A DNA stretch of 64,000 nt, from assembly GCF_015624485.1 (NCBI RefSeq), contig NZ_CP061378.1, positions 4,588,001-4,652,000 of the forward strand. The letters are read 5' to 3'. Source of the stretch: Bradyrhizobium genosp. L. Lineage in GTDB: Bacteria; Pseudomonadota; Alphaproteobacteria; Rhizobiales; Xanthobacteraceae. Of this stretch, positions 1-8,885 are shown one piece after another (position 1 is the stretch's first letter; each line of letters begins with the position of its first letter). Below the pieces are notes generated by a model, which saw only the letters and a program-made list of their open reading frames with translations, was not told the origin of the DNA and did no database searches. Both the position numbers and the translations under genes were made by a program.

Positions 1-492
1 CATGATGACGGAAATCTGCGGGATCACACCCGAGGCGATGACGTTGCGGCGGAACACGTAGGAATAGCCCGCCAAGGCAGCGACGCCCTCCTGGATGCGC
101 GCGCCGCCGGCGTCGTAGAGGCCGATGATCGGCGCCCGCGCCTTCATCGCCATGTCCTGCAGCTTGGTGATCTTCAGCGCATGCGTCTCGGACAGCGAGC
201 CGCCGAACACCGTGAAATCCTTGGCGAACACGAAGGTCTTGCGGCCGTTGACGGTGCCCCAGCCGGTGACGACGCCGTCGCCGGGGATCTTGCTCTTCTC
301 CATGCCGAACTCGGTCGAGCGGTGCTCGACGAACATGTCGAATTCCTCGAACGAGCCCTTGTCGAGCAAAAGCTCGATCCGCTCGCGGGCGGTGAGCTTG
401 CCGCGGGCGTGCTGCGCCTCGATGCGCTTTTCGCCGCCGCCCAGCTTGGCGCCGGCGCGCCGCTCTTCGAGGGTGTCGAGGATGTCTTTCAT
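1..492 (-). CDS. pccB: Propionyl-CoA carboxylase beta subunit, N-terminal part (cut by window edge)
   Basis: The first 164 residues of an acyl-CoA carboxyltransferase are visible; the gene continues beyond position 1. The protein opens [20 protein letters not shown], followed by the [19 protein letters not shown] segment typical of PccB/MmdA-type beta subunits. Further on come the carboxyltransferase core motif [16 protein letters not shown] and the acyl-CoA site stretch [11 protein letters not shown]. The family transfers CO2 from biotin on the alpha subunit to propionyl-CoA, feeding the methylmalonyl-CoA route to succinyl-CoA. The missing C-terminal half would be needed to separate propionyl-CoA from other short-chain acyl-CoA carboxylases, so the exact substrate is inferred. 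Confidence 0.85.
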   Translation of the reverse strand, partial: MKDILDTLEERRAGAKLGGGEKRIEAQHARGKLTARERIELLLDKGSFEEFDMFVEHRSTEFGMEKSKIPGDGVVTGWGTVNGRKTFVFAKDFTVFGGSLSETHALKITKLQDMAMKARAPIIGLYDAGGARIQEGVAALAGYSYVFRRNVIASGVIPQISVIM

Positions 493-637
493 TTGTTTCC
501 GCCCGTGTTAGCTACAGTCCGCGTCCCACGCGAAGCCCGCTTCGCAGGGAAAACGCTTTAGCACGGCCATTTCGGAACCGGAAACCCGGTCTGTGGGGCA
601 AAAACGGTAGTATTTTCTGATAGCTGGGGAGACGGCG

Positions 638-1048
638 ATGACCGACATGGAGCCTGAGGCGACGGGTGCTGCGACCGGTGGGGTGCGCACCCTGCTGCGG
701 CTCGAGGGGCTGGTACTGTTCCTCGGGATGACCGTGCTCTATTACAAATGGGAAGGCTCCTGGCTGGTCTATGTGCTGCTGTTCCTGGTGCCGGACATCA
801 GCTTTGCCGCCTACCTGATCAGCCCGCGCGCGGGCGCCCTCGCCTACAACGCCGCCCACACCTATCTGGCGCCGGTCGCGCTGATGACGCTGGGCTTTGC
901 CGGCGAAGGCCCGCTGGTGCTGTCGATCGCGATGATCTGGCTCGCCCATATCGGGATCGACCGCGCGTTCGGCTACGGGCTAAAATATGAGCGGGGATTC
1001 GGCTTCACCCATCTCGGGCGGATCGGCAAGGACAAGGCGCCGGCCTGA
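638..1048 (+). CDS. DUF4260 family small membrane protein
   Basis: This 136-residue protein has several hydrophobic stretches, around residues 25-42, 45-62 and 80-105. It contains the pattern WLVYVLLFLVPDISFAAYL and a C-terminal IGIDRAFGYGLKYERGFGFT that I recognise from the DUF4260 family. No catalytic motif is evident and the family has no established function. It follows a 145-nt gap after the divergent carboxyltransferase gene and is the only gene in its transcription unit that I can see. Start chosen at the ATG giving the family-like N-terminus; a shorter in-frame alternative begins MEPEATG. Confidence 0.7.
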   Translation: MTDMEPEATGAATGGVRTLLRLEGLVLFLGMTVLYYKWEGSWLVYVLLFLVPDISFAAYLISPRAGALAYNAAHTYLAPVALMTLGFAGEGPLVLSIAMIWLAHIGIDRAFGYGLKYERGFGFTHLGRIGKDKAPA

Positions 1049-1130
1049 GCCGCGCACGGCCGGCCAAATTGACAGGCTGCCGCGCGATTGATCTAGTCGG
1101 TCGCATTCAAAAAGACATTTGGGTGAACCG

Positions 1131-2132
1131 ATGCTGACCGATTGGCGCCTGCCCGCGACCGCCATCCTGTTGTGTTGCGCCGTCCTGTTCACCTGCATCG
1201 AGACCAGCGCGCAATCCGTGCCGAAGGAGATCGCGGCCCGCACCGAGATCTACGCCATCCCGTCGCTGACGATCTCCGACCAGCAATTCCTGACCGGCGA
1301 TGCCAACGGCAAGCCGGTCACGGTCGGCGGCGAATTCCGCATTGCGCAAGGAAGCGGCCGGCTGCCGGTCGTGGTGCTGATGCACGGCTCGAGCGGCGTC
1401 GGCAGTGCGATGGACGGCTGGGTGCGCCATTTCAACGGCATGGGCATCTCGACCTTCGTGATCGACGGATTTTCCGGCCGCGGCCTGACCGCGACCGGGC
1501 CGAACCAGGCGCTGCTCGGCCGGCTCAACCTGATCGTCGACATCTACCGCTCGCTGGAGATCCTGGCGAAGCATCCACGGGTCGACCCTGAGCGGATCGT
1601 GCTGATGGGATTCTCGCGCGGCGGACAAGCGACGCTCTATGCGAGCCTCGACCGCTTCAACAAGCTCTGGAACAAGTCCGGCGTGCAGTTCGCGGCCTAT
1701 ATCCCGTTCTATCCGGACTGCTCGACGCGCTATCTCGGCGACACCGAGGTGGCGGCGCGGCCGATCCGGATCTTCCACGGCACGCCCGACGACTACAACC
1801 CGGTCGCGAGCTGCAAGGCCTATGTCGCGCGCCTGCAAGAGGCCAAGCGTGACGTTGTGCTGACCGAATATCCCGATTCCGCGCACGGCTTCGATGCCGG
1901 CCTGATCGGCAATGCGACCGTGGTGGAATCCGTGGGATCGCAGACCGTGCGCCACTGCACCATCAAGGAAGGCGAAGGCGGCGTGCTGATGAACGCGGCG
2001 ACGCAAGCCGCCTTCAGCTACAAGGATGCCTGCGTCGAGCTCGGCCCGCATGTCGGCGGCAATCCCACGACCGCGATCGAGGCGCGCAAAGCGGTGAGCG
2101 ATTTCCTGGTGACGCTGTTCAAGCTCGGATAG
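1131..2132 (+). CDS. Secreted dienelactone-hydrolase-like alpha/beta hydrolase
   Basis: A 333-residue protein with an N-terminal hydrophobic signal (about residues 8-28, ending CIETSAQS) that predicts export to the periplasm. The mature part has an alpha/beta hydrolase layout: an oxyanion segment VVVLMHGSSGVG (about 80-91), the nucleophile elbow GFSRGG with Ser162, an acidic residue in HGTPDDYN (about 220-221) and a catalytic His252 in DSAHGFD. It resembles the dienelactone hydrolase family, but the substrate cannot be read from sequence. The ATG at 1131 is preferred to the TTG at 1119 because it places the signal peptide correctly. It ends 3 nt before the convergent transporter gene. Confidence 0.8.
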   Translation: MLTDWRLPATAILLCCAVLFTCIETSAQSVPKEIAARTEIYAIPSLTISDQQFLTGDANGKPVTVGGEFRIAQGSGRLPVVVLMHGSSGVGSAMDGWVRHFNGMGISTFVIDGFSGRGLTATGPNQALLGRLNLIVDIYRSLEILAKHPRVDPERIVLMGFSRGGQATLYASLDRFNKLWNKSGVQFAAYIPFYPDCSTRYLGDTEVAARPIRIFHGTPDDYNPVASCKAYVARLQEAKRDVVLTEYPDSAHGFDAGLIGNATVVESVGSQTVRHCTIKEGEGGVLMNAATQAAFSYKDACVELGPHVGGNPTTAIEARKAVSDFLVTLFKLG

Positions 2133-2135
2133 CGC

Positions 2136-3032
2136 TCACGCATATTTGCGCGCGAACACCACGCTGACGACGACGAGGCAGGTCGCCGCGATCATCGTCC
2201 AGGCGACCTGCTCATGCAGCAACAGGCCGGCCAGCGCGAGGCCGAAGAACGGCTGCAGCAGTTGCAATTGGCCGACGCTGGCGATGCCGCCGCGCGCGAG
2301 CCCGCGATACCAGAACACGAAGCCGACCAGCATGCTGAAGACGGAGACATAGAACAGCCCGAGCCAGGCCGGCGCGCCGATGCCGCTCCAGCTCGGCGGC
2401 AAGGTTGCGATCGTCATCAGCAGCACCACCGGCGCGGACAGCACCAGCGCCCAGGAGATCACCTGCCAGCCGCCGAGCCGCCGCGACAAGGTCGCGCCCT
2501 CGGCGTAACCGAGACCGCAGACGATGATGGCGGCGACCATCAGGAGATCGCCGGTCAGCGAGGCCGAGCCGTCGTTCGACAGCGCGAAGCCGGCGACCGT
2601 GGCGCTGCCGAGGCAGGAGAACAGCCAGAACAGCGGCTTCGGCCGCTCGCCGCCGCGCAGCACGCCGAAGATCGCGGTCGCCAGCGGCAACAGTCCGATG
2701 AACACGATCGAATGCGCCGAGGTGATGTGCTGGAGCGCCAGCGCAGTGAGCAGCGGAAAGCCGATCACGACGCCGAACGCGGTGATCACAAGCGAGACCA
2801 GGTCGTCGCGCCTCGGCCAGGGCTGGCGCAAAGCGGCCAGCAGCAGCGCGCCGAGCAGCGCCGCGATCGCGGCACGCGCCGCAGTCAAAAACAGCGGCGA
2901 GAAGCCGGCCACCGCGACCCGGGTCGCCGGCAGCGAGCCGGAGAAGATGATCACGCCGAGCAGGCCGCTGCCCCAGCCGTCGATTGAAGTCGCCCCCCTC
3001 GCCTCGCCCGGCAATGCTCTCGAATCGCTCAT
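2136..3032 (-). CDS. EamA/DMT-family transporter
   Basis: A 298-residue very hydrophobic protein with about ten predicted transmembrane helices in two tandem EamA halves, the layout of drug/metabolite transporters such as RhaT/YdeD-type permeases. The second half carries the familiar pattern PAWLGLFYVSVFSMLVGF and GQLQLLQPFFGLALAGLLLH. The substrate is unknown; many relatives export amino acids or metabolites. The start at 3032 is preceded by a good ribosome-binding sequence, AAGGTGAGG. It is divergent from a MocR-type regulator at 3136, a pairing in which the regulator often controls the transporter; that link is inference here. Confidence 0.85.
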   Translation of the reverse strand: MSDSRALPGEARGATSIDGWGSGLLGVIIFSGSLPATRVAVAGFSPLFLTAARAAIAALLGALLLAALRQPWPRRDDLVSLVITAFGVVIGFPLLTALALQHITSAHSIVFIGLLPLATAIFGVLRGGERPKPLFWLFSCLGSATVAGFALSNDGSASLTGDLLMVAAIIVCGLGYAEGATLSRRLGGWQVISWALVLSAPVVLLMTIATLPPSWSGIGAPAWLGLFYVSVFSMLVGFVFWYRGLARGGIASVGQLQLLQPFFGLALAGLLLHEQVAWTMIAATCLVVVSVVFARKYA

Positions 3033-3093
3033 CACGCCTCACCTTCGCGGGCGACGCTAGAACGCGTGGGCTGGCCAAGGCAGCTACAGATCA

Positions 3094-3123
3094 GTACAAT
3101 ATCGAAGAACTGTATGGGTCAAG
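3094..3123 (-). promoter_or_regulatory. Candidate promoter of the EamA transporter gene
   Basis: Read on the minus strand, CTTGAC lies 17 nt before ATTGTA, close to the rhizobial sigma-70-type pattern CTTGAC-N17-CTATAT. Transcription would start about 55 nt before the transporter ATG at 3032. The element lies in the 103-nt divergent intergenic region, directly before the MocR gene, so regulator binding here could control both directions. This is a visual match only. Confidence 0.45.
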
Positions 3124-3135
3124 ATAGGCATACAC

Positions 3136-4537
3136 ATGCAGCAATCTTCCGACGCGCCGAAGTCCACGCGGACATCAGAGGTGATGAACGCGATCCGCGC
3201 CCGGGTGGCGAGCCGGGCGCTCGCAGCCGGCGACCGCCTGCCTTCGATCCGCAGCTTTGCCACCACGATGGGCGTCTCGCCCTCCACCGTGGTCGAAGCC
3301 TATGACCGGCTGGCCGCCGAGGGCCTGATCCGGGCCCGGCCCGGCTCCGGCTTCTATGTCTCCGCGACCGCGTTGCCGCCGCTGGCTTTGGCAAAGGATC
3401 AGCCGCAGCGCGACCGCGCCGTCGATCCGTTCTGGGTGTCGCGGCAGTCGCTCGACGCAGAGCAGGACGCGCTGAAGCCGGGTTGCGGCTGGCTGCCGTC
3501 CGACTGGATGCCGACCGAGGCGCTGCGCCGGGCTTGCCGCGGCCTGGCGCGCGCCGAGGATGCCGTGCTGACCGACTATGGCGCGACGCGCGGCTCACTC
3601 AAGCTGCGGCGTCTGCTGATGGCACGCTTCGCCGACGAGGGCCTCGAGGTGCCGCCCGATCAATTGCTGCTGACCAATTCGGGCACCCAGGCGATCGATC
3701 TGGTCTGCCGCTTCCTGCTGCGCCCCGGCGACACTGTGCTGGTCGACGATCCCTGTTACTTCAATTTCCGGGCGCTGCTGCGCGCGCATCAGGTGAAAAT
3801 CGTCAGCGTGCCCTACACGGCGCAGGGTCCTGATGTCGCAAGCTTCGAGGCGGTGCTCGACGCCGAGCGGCCGCGGCTCTATGTCACCAACTCGGCGCTG
3901 CATAATCCGACCGGCGCGACGCTGTCGCCGCAGACGGCGCACCGGCTGTTGAACGCGGCCGCGGCCTACGATCTCACCATCGTCGAGGATGATATTTTCG
4001 CCGATTTCGAGCCCGAGCCGTCGGCACGGCTCGCCGCGCGACGGGCTCGACCGCGTGATCCGGATCGGCAGCTTCTCTAAGACGCTGTCGGCCTCGGTAC
4101 GCTGCGGCTTCATTGCGGCGCGCGCCGACTGGATCGAGGATCTCGTCGACCTCCAGGTCGCGACCGGCTTCGGCGGCCCGAGCGTGGTCGCGACCGAAAT
4201 CATCGCAGGCGTGCTGGCGAGCGGCTTCTACCGCAAGCATGTCGAGGAGCTGCGCCGGCGGCTGTCGCGCGCCCGCCGCGACGTCGGCGAGAAGCTGCAG
4301 CGGATCGGCATCACGCCGTGGCTGATGCCGCGCGGCGGCTTCTATCTGTGGTGCCGCCTGCCCGGCGGCTGCGACTCCGCCGACGTGGCGCGCGCGGCGC
4401 TCGCGGACAATGTCGTGCTGGCGCCGGGCAACGTGTTCAGCGCGCAGCAAACCGCCGCCAGCTTCATGCGCTTCAACGTCACGCATTGCCGCGACCCGAA
4501 GCTGATGCCGACCTTGCAACGGGCGCTCCGGCAATAG
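3136..4537 (+). pseudogene. MocR-type GntR/aminotransferase regulator, interrupted by a frameshift
   Basis: Two overlapping reading frames together encode one MocR/PdxR-like regulator. The first (3136-4080, 314 residues) has a GntR winged helix (about residues 12-75, with SIRSFATTMGVSPSTVVEAY) and the first half of a fold-type-I aminotransferase domain up to EDDIFADFEPEPSARLAA. The second, in the next frame and running to 4537, resumes with DGLDRVIRIGSFSKTLSAS and continues to the C-terminus. The PLP-binding lysine is in SFSKTLS, after the break. The shift lies at about 4038-4040, where either one extra base or two missing bases (a lost Leu codon part) explains it. As it stands the first product lacks the PLP lysine and most of the effector domain. 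A sequencing error cannot be excluded. Confidence 0.75.
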
Positions 4538-4574
4538 CGGTGATCGCTCGTGAGGTGAGCACGTCTGTCAGGCT

Positions 4575-4740
4575 CCCTCTCCCCTTGCGGGAGAGGGCGG
4601 GGAGAGGGGTGGCCCCGGGCGTGATGCGCGGATTCGATCGACGAGCTATCAACCAGCGCTCGCCGCCGGGCAATCGCACCCAACAACAAGCAGAGCAAGC
4701 GGCACCGCTCTCCCTAACCCTCTCCCGCAAGGGGAGAGGG
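4575..4740. repeat. Pair of inverted intergenic repeats, 23-bp perfect arms
   Basis: The 23-bp sequence at 4575-4597 recurs as its exact reverse complement at 4718-4740, about 120 nt apart. Similarity continues past the arms (GGGAGAG on the far side of each). Each arm is itself a C-rich/G-rich near-palindrome around CCCTTGCGGG, so each could fold alone. The pair fills the gap between the broken MocR gene (+) and the convergent CMD gene (-). It may serve as a two-way transcription stop, but no U-tract is present. Confidence 0.8.
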
Positions 4741-4773
4741 AACCCTCGCAGCGGCGCGTCCCTTACTTCCCGG

Positions 4774-5430
4774 CTATTTCTCGCCGACCTTGAACGGCTC
4801 CTCCTTGCCGGGCGGCACGGTTTCCTCGGCCATCGCCAGGATCATCGCGACCATCACGTAATTGCCGGCGAGCGCCGTCAGATCGACGATCTGCTGATCG
4901 TTGAAGATTTTCCTGGCACGCGCATAGGTCTCGTCGGAGAGCTTCTTGGTCGTGGCCAGTTCGGTAACGAAATCGTAGACCACGGCCTCGTCGTCGGCCA
5001 TCTTGCCCGGCCGGTTGCCGGCCTTCAGCTCGGCGATCACGTCGGCCGACAGTCCGGCCTTGGCCGCCAGCGGCGCGTGCGCGAACCATTCGACCTGCGA
5101 GCGCCACTGCCTGCCGATGATCAGGATCGCGAACTCGTTGAGCCTGGTCGGCACCGAGGTCTGCCAGCGCAGATAATAGAAGAGATCATAGAGCCGCTGG
5201 CCGAGCACCGGGCTGCGGATGATCGGATTGTAGGGCCCGCCGATGCCGACGCTCGACACCTTCATGATCTGCTCGCCGAGCGGCTTCTGCTGGTCGTTGA
5301 GCTGGTCCATCGTGAGCTGCGGAAAGCGCGGCTCCTTGCTGGTGGCGGGCGCCGAAAACATCGTGGCCGCGAGCCAGCCGCCGGCGGCGGCGAGCGTGAG
5401 CGACGACAGCCAGACTGACGTTGAGTGCAT
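4774..5430 (-). CDS. Exported carboxymuconolactone-decarboxylase-like protein
   Basis: A 218-residue protein with an N-terminal hydrophobic segment (LSSLTLAAAGGWLAATMFSA) that suggests export or membrane anchoring. The rest resembles the CMD/AhpD-like fold: RLYDLFYYLRWQTSVP, then RLNEFAILIIGRQWRSQVEW and FAHAPLAAKAGLSADVIAEL. The typical AhpD CxxC peroxidatic pair is absent, so alkylhydroperoxidase activity is unlikely; its reaction is unknown. The ATG at 5430 is chosen because GGAGGAAACC lies just before it; a longer in-frame extension to 5505 has no ribosome site. It sits alone, downstream of the beta-lactamase gene on the same strand, 88 nt away. Confidence 0.75.
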   Translation of the reverse strand: MHSTSVWLSSLTLAAAGGWLAATMFSAPATSKEPRFPQLTMDQLNDQQKPLGEQIMKVSSVGIGGPYNPIIRSPVLGQRLYDLFYYLRWQTSVPTRLNEFAILIIGRQWRSQVEWFAHAPLAAKAGLSADVIAELKAGNRPGKMADDEAVVYDFVTELATTKKLSDETYARARKIFNDQQIVDLTALAGNYVMVAMILAMAEETVPPGKEEPFKVGEK

Positions 5431-5518
5431 GGTTTCCTCCGGTTTGTTCTTGCCGGAGGATGCTAGGACATGACGTCGCGCGCGACAAACGCAAAGCGTT
5501 TGCACGGAGGTCGGCCTG

Positions 5519-6331
5519 TTACAGCGCGACGATATCGGTGAGGCATTGCTGCGTCACGCTCATCCGCGCATCGATCTGCGCTTGCGTCTTGCAATCCATG
5601 TTCATCGCGAACACCGTGATGTCATTGCCCTTCTCGACCCAGCCGACCAGCCAGCCGAGCGAGCCGTGCTCCTTGTCGGTCAGTCCGGTCTTGGCGCGGA
5701 TGATGGCGTCGCCGACTTTGGTCACCGGCAGGATGTCGCGCACCAATTCCTGGCTGCGCTTTGCGACCGGCAGTGTGCCGCGGCGCAGCCGGTCGAGGAA
5801 ATCGACCTGCTGGGTCGGATCGATCCGCAAATTGCCCTTGACCCAGAACTGGTCGATGCCGCCGCCGATGTCGCGATTGCCATAGTCGAGCATGTCGACA
5901 TATTTCTGCATCCGCTCCGCGCCGATCCGGCGCGCGATCTCCTGGTAGACTGGAAATGCCGACACCGCGATCGCCGAGCGCAGCGTGTGGTCCTTGTTCC
6001 AGGCGTCCACGCTGCGCGTCACGCCGTCCCACTTGAAGACGTCCTTGTCGGGGTCCTGCACCACGCCGGTTTCCAGCGCGATCAGCGAATTCGCAATCTT
6101 GAAAGTCGAGGCCGGCAGCCTGCCCTCACCCGAACGCACCTTGTCGCTGGCGACGATCAGATAGTCGTCGATCTTGTAGCCGACGAAGGTGCCGACGGTG
6201 TCGAGATCGAAGAACCGCCGCGCCAGTTCCTCGCGGAACTCGCTGCGCTGATAGGAGACATTGGATCGGCCGCGCGACGGCACGATGCTCGCGGCGGCGA
6301 TGAGACCGAGCGTTTGGCGGCGATTGATCAC
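5519..6331 (-). CDS. Class D (OXA-type) serine beta-lactamase
   Basis: About 270 residues, the normal length of class D enzymes, which hydrolyse beta-lactams in the periplasm through an active-site serine. Motif 1 STFK is at residues 75-78 (PASTFKIANSLIALETG). The YGN motif occurs in DMLDYGNRDIGGG, with the family QFW and FLDRL elements next, then KTG in IRAKTGLTDKEHGSLGW. The usual SxV motif reads SAF (AIAVSAFPVY), a visible deviation. The N-terminus NRRQTLGLIAAASIV has a twin arginine before a hydrophobic stretch, so Tat-type export is possible. The start is a GTG at 6331; an ATG at 6385 would add 18 residues before the signal. The product could be a chromosomal, weakly active OXA, and activity is not shown here. 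Confidence 0.88.
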   Translation of the reverse strand: MINRRQTLGLIAAASIVPSRGRSNVSYQRSEFREELARRFFDLDTVGTFVGYKIDDYLIVASDKVRSGEGRLPASTFKIANSLIALETGVVQDPDKDVFKWDGVTRSVDAWNKDHTLRSAIAVSAFPVYQEIARRIGAERMQKYVDMLDYGNRDIGGGIDQFWVKGNLRIDPTQQVDFLDRLRRGTLPVAKRSQELVRDILPVTKVGDAIIRAKTGLTDKEHGSLGWLVGWVEKGNDITVFAMNMDCKTQAQIDARMSVTQQCLTDIVAL

Positions 6332-6411
6332 GACAGAACCTGGATTGGATCGGGTTGGCGACGATGGTTGATGCCATCGTGGCAATGCGATGGCAATAAG
6401 GCTCTCTTGTT

Positions 6412-6461
6412 GACGCGTTCTCTTGACGCGAACCGGGATCCGCTTCGCTTGAAAACGCTAT
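6412..6461 (+). repeat. Dispersed intergenic repeat, copy 1
   Basis: About 50 nt running from GACGCGTTCTC to GAAAACGCTAT. It matches the element at 9960-10010 along nearly its whole length, in the same orientation, with small substitutions and one indel. Shared blocks are ACGCGAACCGG, CTTCGCT and GAAAACGCTAT. It ends on the TAG stop codon of the FlhB-like gene, so the repeat supplies that stop. Confidence 0.7.
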
Positions 6462-6727
6462 GGTTGGCGCACCCGTCCCGACATCCGCAGCACGAAGATC
6501 AAGACCTCGGCGACCGCCTTGTAGAGCTCGGTTGGAATCTCCTCGCCGAGCTCGACATTGGAGAGCGCACCGGCCAAGACTTCGTTCTCCTCGATCGGGA
6601 TCTCGTTCGCCTTGGCGACCTCGATGATCTTGGCGCCGATCGCGCCCTTGCCTTTCGCCACCACGCGCGGCGCGCCGGAATGGTCGTAGTGCAGCGCGAT
6701 CGCGAGCTGGTTTCTGCTGTCGGTCAT
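6458..6727 (-). CDS. FlhB C-terminal-domain-like protein (EscU/YscU/HrcU family)
   Basis: Eighty-nine residues that correspond to the cytosolic tail of the flagellar export switch protein FlhB without its membrane part. Visible features are the ALHYDHSGAPRVVAKGKG segment and AKIIEVAKANEIPIEENEVLAGAL, matching the FlhB region that follows the NPTH cleavage site. The NPTH motif itself is absent, as in stand-alone FlhB-tail (YlqH-type) proteins. It overlaps the fliK-like gene by 4 nt (ATGA), so the two are translationally coupled. FliK normally signals to FlhB-C, which supports a shared role in hook-length control. Its stop codon lies in a dispersed repeat. Confidence 0.85.
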   Translation of the reverse strand: MTDSRNQLAIALHYDHSGAPRVVAKGKGAIGAKIIEVAKANEIPIEENEVLAGALSNVELGEEIPTELYKAVAEVLIFVLRMSGRVRQP

Positions 6728-8271
6728 GATGCGCGGTCCAGGAAATGGCCGGCCCGCGCCGGCGCCACCTGCGGCGGCGCACCGTCGCGGATCTCGATGT
6801 CACCAGGCACGAGCTCGGCCTTGGCCAGCGCCTGGCTCAACTCGGCGGCGCCGGCGCGCAGCTCGGCTGCGGTCGACGGCCGCTCGGCCCACATCCGCAC
6901 CGAGGTGCGCTCGCCGCTGAGCGAGATCAGGGCATGCACCGGCCCGGTCGGTTCGACATCAAGCGTGAAGCGTGCGCGCCAGACCCGCTTGGCGGCTTCC
7001 AGCTCATTGCCGGCGCCGTCGCGTGAGATCTCGAACTGCGCCATCGCCGTGCCCTGCTGGGTGAAGAACGGCACCTCGAAATTCCAGCGTGGCGTCATCG
7101 CATCGAGCTGCGGCCGCGCGGCGTCGGCACGATCCGGCAGCGAGGCGAGCTGCAGCAGCGTGTGCCGTGCCAGCGCCGCGTCGGTATTTTCACCAAGGCG
7201 ATGCGCGACGGTTGCGAGCGGCGCATCCGGCGCAATCGACGGCGCCGCGATGGGCTGCGCCGCCGGCAATGAACCGCGAAACGGCGGCGGCGTGCCGGCG
7301 TGCGCAAGCGCATCGCCGGCCTGCGTGTTGCTCGCACCCGCGCCCTGCCGGGCCGCTTCCTGCAGCAAATTGAGCGCGCTGGCCGGCGTGGCTGCGGCGT
7401 CGAGCGCCTCGGCCAGGACGCCGGCGAGGCTTGCGCCGCCGGCACTGGACTCGCCGGCCAGCGGCACGCGCACCTGCGGCAACAGGATCTGCTGAAGCTC
7501 GGGCTCCGGCATCTCCGGCACCAGGCCGGGTGCGGTGCCGACATTCGAAAGCGTCGCCTCGGGGACCGTCGCGGACATGGATCCGGCGGCATTCGCCGTG
7601 CCGAGCGATGACAGCGTCTGCCGCAGCACGATCAGCGCGGCCTTGAGATCGGGTGCATTGCCGGGCGGCGCTACGCCTGCGGCCAGCGAGGCCTCGAGCA
7701 GCACGCCGGATCGCTGGAACGCGGACTTGACGTCCGCGCCGCTTAGCTGCTCGTCGAGACTGGTCTGCTGCGCCAGCACTTGCGCGACGGCGGCTTGAAG
7801 TTTTGGCGGCAGATTGGCAGAGGCGATCGCCGCCAGATTGGCGAACAGCGGCGCCTGGCTGCCTTGCACGGACGCCGCGCTCTGCGCCGTGGTGGCGACC
7901 GTGACGCGCTCGAGCGGCGTCAGCACGTCGCGTGCCGGCGCACTGCCCTGCACGTTGACGCCGGGGCCGGCCACGCCCGGCGACAGCGTGACCGCGTCGC
8001 TTGCGTCGGTGCCCGACCCGACCAGTTGCAGGCGGATGCCGTCGCCATTCTGCGAGACGGCAAGCTGCAGGTTCTGGCCCTGCTGCAATGGCACTTCGGT
8101 CTGCACGTCGATCGCGAGGCCCGCGATCGCGATCCGCACCATGTCGGCCGACAGCACTTTCAGCACCTCGGCCTTGACGACACTGCCCGCGTTGAGCGTG
8201 AGGTCCGGCGCAACGCTGCCCGCCTCGGAGGCGGCAAGCACCGGCAGCACGGGATTGATGGCGATTGCCAT
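6724..8271 (-). CDS. fliK: Flagellar hook-length control protein FliK-like
   Basis: A 515-residue Ala/Pro/Gln-rich protein with a low-complexity central part and a C-terminal domain of the Flg_hook type, about residues 390-515 (FFTQQGTAMAQFEIS, then VHALISLSGERTSVRMWAER). FliK is secreted during hook growth, measures hook length and triggers the substrate switch at FlhB. The ATG at 8271 gives MAIAINPVLPVL; an ATG at 8301 would add ten proline-rich residues. It is coupled by ATGA to the FlhB-tail gene. No other flagellar gene is in the window, so this pair stands apart from any flagellar cluster seen here. Confidence 0.8.
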   Translation of the reverse strand: MAIAINPVLPVLAASEAGSVAPDLTLNAGSVVKAEVLKVLSADMVRIAIAGLAIDVQTEVPLQQGQNLQLAVSQNGDGIRLQLVGSGTDASDAVTLSPGVAGPGVNVQGSAPARDVLTPLERVTVATTAQSAASVQGSQAPLFANLAAIASANLPPKLQAAVAQVLAQQTSLDEQLSGADVKSAFQRSGVLLEASLAAGVAPPGNAPDLKAALIVLRQTLSSLGTANAAGSMSATVPEATLSNVGTAPGLVPEMPEPELQQILLPQVRVPLAGESSAGGASLAGVLAEALDAAATPASALNLLQEAARQGAGASNTQAGDALAHAGTPPPFRGSLPAAQPIAAPSIAPDAPLATVAHRLGENTDAALARHTLLQLASLPDRADAARPQLDAMTPRWNFEVPFFTQQGTAMAQFEISRDGAGNELEAAKRVWRARFTLDVEPTGPVHALISLSGERTSVRMWAERPSTAAELRAGAAELSQALAKAELVPGDIEIRDGAPPQVAPARAGHFLDRAS

Positions 8272-8396
8272 GGGGGGTCTCGGCGGCGGCAGGAGTTGCA
8301 TGAATCGCCCCAGGACAGCGTCGTTCGCCGCCCCGGATCGGGCTCCACGCTAGCCCGGCGTCCTAAACCTCTCGTTAACCCCGCGCCGAAAGTGCC

Positions 8397-8885
8397 TCAG
8401 TGGGCGCCCACCACGGCCCAATAGCGGCGGCCGTTGGTATTGGGATCGGTCCCGTCGCTGCTCGAGAAAATGATGCCAAAACCCTTCCAGTGCGCGAAGC
8501 GTCCATGACCGGAGCTGACCTCGGCAAAGGTTGAGTGGGCGGGTCCGAGCGGCGTCTTGTTCTCGTAGACGACGACCGGAGACCGCGAATCGCCCTCGAT
8601 GTGGGGATCGTCAGCGAGGGCGGCCAAATCGCCATATTCGCGTGACGAAGGCACGGTGCGGAATGCAGCCTTGGCCTGCGGCTCGAACGGCCCGACCAGC
8701 TGGACGACAATCTCGCCTTTCGGACGCGGATCGTCCCACGAGCGGTCCAGCCAGAGCGCCACGCTGAAATAGGCGGCGACGCCCAACGCAATGCTCGGCC
8801 ACAGCAGGTGACCGTTCCAGGCCAGCAGCCAGGCTCGGCTGCCTCGCACCGGTTCCACAAAGCATTGCGACATATCTGCACTCAT
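8397..8885 (-). CDS. Uncharacterised single-pass membrane protein
   Basis: I do not recognise a named family. About 162 residues start at the ATG at 8885 (MSADMSQCF); a TTG at 8930 would extend it by 15 residues and an internal ATG at 8873 would shorten it. One hydrophobic segment (LLWPSIALGVAAYFSVALWL) near the N-terminus suggests an inner-membrane anchor. The rest has a basic-proline turn (WDDPRPKGE) and a conserved-looking C-terminus, GHGRFAHWKGFGIIFSSSDG then NGRRYWAVV. The C-terminal part is probably periplasmic. No neighbour suggests a role. Confidence 0.6.
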   Translation of the reverse strand: MSADMSQCFVEPVRGSRAWLLAWNGHLLWPSIALGVAAYFSVALWLDRSWDDPRPKGEIVVQLVGPFEPQAKAAFRTVPSSREYGDLAALADDPHIEGDSRSPVVVYENKTPLGPAHSTFAEVSSGHGRFAHWKGFGIIFSSSDGTDPNTNGRRYWAVVGAH

